Below, one piece after another: positions 62,020 to 64,000 of a stretch of 64,000 nt of DNA. The stretch comes from Paenibacillus aurantius. GTDB taxonomy: Bacteria > Bacillota > Bacilli > Paenibacillales > NBRC-103111. Location: contig NZ_CP130318.1 in assembly GCF_032268605.1 (NCBI RefSeq), forward strand, positions 1,643,001 through 1,707,000, in the 5' to 3' direction. The notes under the pieces were generated by a model, which was given only the letters and a program-made list of their open reading frames with translations, had not been told where the DNA came from and did not search any database. A program made the translations under genes and the position numbers. Numbering within the stretch: position 1 is the stretch's first letter; every line of letters begins with the position of its first letter.

Positions 62020-64000
62020 ATGAAATGGAAGCTGAACCGTCCTACGAAGCTTATCCTGACTGCTGCTGTTACTTTTGCCCTGGCGGGCTCCCCCGGATGG
62101 GAGAAGCCGGCTCAGGCCGCTGCTCCCAAGCTGGATACGATCCGGGTCGCCTTGTATATCAATGCGGATAAATACAAGGTCAACACCGCAAGTGTCACCC
62201 TTTCCGCCGACGGCGGATTAACGCTGGGAATCCGGACGGCTGCGGGAGCGGCTCCGCTCGATACCGTCAATGGTCCCCAAGCGGTCAAAGCCAGTCTGAA
62301 CGGATATTCCGTCAAAGTGCTGACGACCGGCGATTGGGCCGCTGCGCAAGCCGCCGGCAAGAGTGCGGCTGCGGCCGGGCAAAATTCCTTTATCTATAAG
62401 AATGAGAGCCTGGGCAAGCCGGTTTACCAGGTCGTGGCGGGTCCCTACGTTACCTTAGCCGAGGCAACGGCAGCCAAGGCAGCGCTCACTACCAAGCCTG
62501 AAATGGCCGCCTATTCCGCCGGGACGAGCTTGGGCGGAACGCTATACTGGAATACCGGCAGCTTCTCGAGCGAAGCCGAAGCCCTTAAGCAGAAGAGCGC
62601 CTTGGCCGCGGCAGGAGTCATGACCGAGCTGGTGCTTCAGGAGAACGCCGGCATTCCGGTTTATTCGCTGTGGCTCGGCGGCGAAAGCGAAGCCAGCCGG
62701 TTAGAAGCCGTTAAGGCACAAGCCCTTGCGGCCGCTCCCGGGCTTACGCTTGCCCCTGTGGATGCCGCAGCTCCTTATCTAATGAAACGGACGGATGTTT
62801 CGGCCAGCACGAACGGGGCTTCGGGCCTCACCCACTATTCCTTCAACAGCAACGGGGAGAAGGTGCTGGTTTCGCCCAAGCAATCGAAGATTCAAGTGAA
62901 AGAAAAGAATCGGGCCTACCGGGGAACGATCGAACTCAGCCCCTTCAACAGCAAGCTTGCCGTCATTAACGAGCTTCCTTTCGAGGAGTATCTGTATTCG
63001 GTCGTCACCTCGGAGATGAATACGGGATGGCCGAAGGAAGCCCTGAAAGCCCAGGCGGTTGCGGCCCGAACCTACGCCGCGAAGGCGGGACTCAAATACC
63101 AGATCGCCCATGTAAGCGACAGCGTGGCGGACCAGGCATACAACGGAAATGAATATGCGGATGTGACCCAGGCCGTGGAAGCGACACGCGGAGAAATGCT
63201 GGCCGACAAGACCGGGGCTCTGATCACTCCCTACTACTCCTCCAATGCCGGAGGCATGTCGTCGGAATCCTCCGAAGTGTGGAACGCCGGTGTTCCTTAC
63301 CTGAAGAGCGTCCCGAGTCCGGACGAAAGAGCTTCGAAGGACAAGCCGGTATGGTACAAGGTTGTCCGTAAGGACGGGGCTGTCGGGTATGTTCATCCTT
63401 CCTATTTGAAGGACACGGGCAAGAAGAACCCGGCCGGCCTGCCGGTCTACCAGGCTACCGAAGTGGTCAATGTTCGGTCGATTCCTACAACGAACCAGAA
63501 TAACAGCGTAGTCCTCGGGCAGCTTGCTGCGGCCGAGCGCGTCACCATTATCGGCAGTACACCGGAATCGACCGAGTACGCCTGGATTCGCGGTCCCTAT
63601 AAAGCCGATGTTCTGCTTCCGAAGATTAACGCCGGCTTGACGTCTCCGCTGTCGGGACTGCTGACCCGTCTGGAGACCGGAGCGAGGGGGCCTTCCAACC
63701 GGGTGATTTCCTTAAAGGTTAACGGAAGTGAAATCAAGGTACCTTACGCGGACAGCTTCCGTACCATGCTGAACGGGCTCCCGAGTACGCTGTTTGATAT
63801 CGAGGAGACCGGACGGTATACTGTACTAGGAGCAAACGGAACGAAGCAGGAGATAACGGGCCGGGGACCAGGCACTTTGAATGTCCTGAGCGCACAAGGA
63901 ACCTCCACGCCGCTTCAAGGAGACAATCTGTATATGATGGACGGTGGTGGGAAGGTACGGCTTGCTACGGCCGACGCCCAGTTTCTGTTCACCGGAAAAG
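62020..64000 (+). CDS. SpoIID/LytB-domain protein, 5' part
   Basis: At least 660 residues; the frame is still open at the window end. A signal peptide (LILTAAVTFALAGSPGWEKPAQA, cut near AQA-A) leads into a region with two SPOR-like segments (VVAGPYVTLAEATAAKAAL and WNTGSFSSEAEALKQKSAL; about residues 130-225). A SpoIID/LytB domain follows with the catalytic-type Glu in VVTSEMNTGWPKEALKAQAVAARTYA, then TPYYSSNAGG and YLKSVPSPDE. After it comes an SH3-like part. SpoIID domains cleave glycan strands denuded of peptides. AAAGGAG precedes the ATG. It is like the SpoIID/LytB gene found after ruvB in many Bacilli. Confidence 0.88.
   Translation, partial: MKWKLNRPTKLILTAAVTFALAGSPGWEKPAQAAAPKLDTIRVALYINADKYKVNTASVTLSADGGLTLGIRTAAGAAPLDTVNGPQAVKASLNGYSVKVLTTGDWAAAQAAGKSAAAAGQNSFIYKNESLGKPVYQVVAGPYVTLAEATAAKAALTTKPEMAAYSAGTSLGGTLYWNTGSFSSEAEALKQKSALAAAGVMTELVLQENAGIPVYSLWLGGESEASRLEAVKAQALAAAPGLTLAPVDAAAPYLMKRTDVSASTNGASGLTHYSFNSNGEKVLVSPKQSKIQVKEKNRAYRGTIELSPFNSKLAVINELPFEEYLYSVVTSEMNTGWPKEALKAQAVAARTYAAKAGLKYQIAHVSDSVADQAYNGNEYADVTQAVEATRGEMLADKTGALITPYYSSNAGGMSSESSEVWNAGVPYLKSVPSPDERASKDKPVWYKVVRKDGAVGYVHPSYLKDTGKKNPAGLPVYQATEVVNVRSIPTTNQNNSVVLGQLAAAERVTIIGSTPESTEYAWIRGPYKADVLLPKINAGLTSPLSGLLTRLETGARGPSNRVISLKVNGSEIKVPYADSFRTMLNGLPSTLFDIEETGRYTVLGANGTKQEITGRGPGTLNVLSAQGTSTPLQGDNLYMMDGGGKVRLATADAQFLFTGK

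Overview
The window is GC-rich chromosomal DNA from an endospore-forming Gram-positive bacterium, most likely Paenibacillus or a close relative in the Paenibacillaceae. Three things point there. The order valS-folC-murC ... maf-radC-mreBCD-minCD ... spoIVFAB ... rplU-prp-rpmA-spo0B-obg-pheB ... pheA ... safA-bofC-ruvAB closely follows the Bacillus subtilis chromosome. Haem genes of the Gram-positive coproporphyrin route are present. The carbohydrate uptake locus uses the YesM/YesN two-component type and an ABC importer with no ATPase of its own, as is common in Paenibacillus. No rRNA, tRNA, CRISPR, prophage or insertion sequence was seen.

Region 1 (1-9500) is haem synthesis with a sugar cassette inside it. 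The 3' end of hemB is followed by an AraC-type regulator divergent from a sugar-phosphate-isomerase-like TIM-barrel protein and a Gfo/Idh/MocA dehydrogenase. Then come a tight hemE-hemH-hemY operon with its own sigma-A promoter, and hemL. A cold-shock protein gene and a YdjO-type zinc-ribbon gene close the region.

Region 2 (9500-22330) is an accessory carbohydrate locus. Two importer permeases (minus strand) diverge from their solute-binding lipoprotein. Next is one long apparent operon: YesM-type sensor kinase, YesN-type regulator, GH39 glycosidase, M81/MlrC-like metallohydrolase, IlvD/Edd-family dehydratase and SDR dehydrogenase. The genes overlap or touch. The dehydratase lacks the Cys of the usual N-C-D-K iron-sulfur motif. 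This is the best candidate in the window for an undescribed pathway.

Region 3 (22330-27340) holds a phosphodiester-glycosidase-domain protein, a tiny membrane protein coupled to an RluA-type pseudouridine synthase, and spoVID. It ends with three tandem 70-71 bp palindromic repeats beside a 54-residue membrane protein that has a sporulation-type promoter.

Region 4 (27000-49830) is the conserved core: T-box-regulated valS, folC, murC, an AGE-family epimerase, a SpoIIB-like SPOR protein, DUF4321, maf, radC, mreBCD, minCD, rodA, spoIVFA/spoIVFB, rng, rplU (with an L21 leader), prp, rpmA, spo0B and obg. It joins cell shape, division-site selection, sporulation signalling and ribosome assembly.

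Region 5 (49830-56420) is amino-acid synthesis: a Nudix gene on the minus strand, then pheB, hom, thrC, thrB, pheA and ilvE. Region 6 (56420-64000) holds a very long SafA-like LysM coat protein with an internal 39-bp repeat array, bofC, ruvC-ruvA-ruvB, and the start of a SpoIID/LytB-domain gene cut by the window edge.

Start codons were chosen from Shine-Dalgarno (SD) spacing, and several were moved from the longest reading frame. Functions rest on motifs, length and gene order read by eye; no database search was run.
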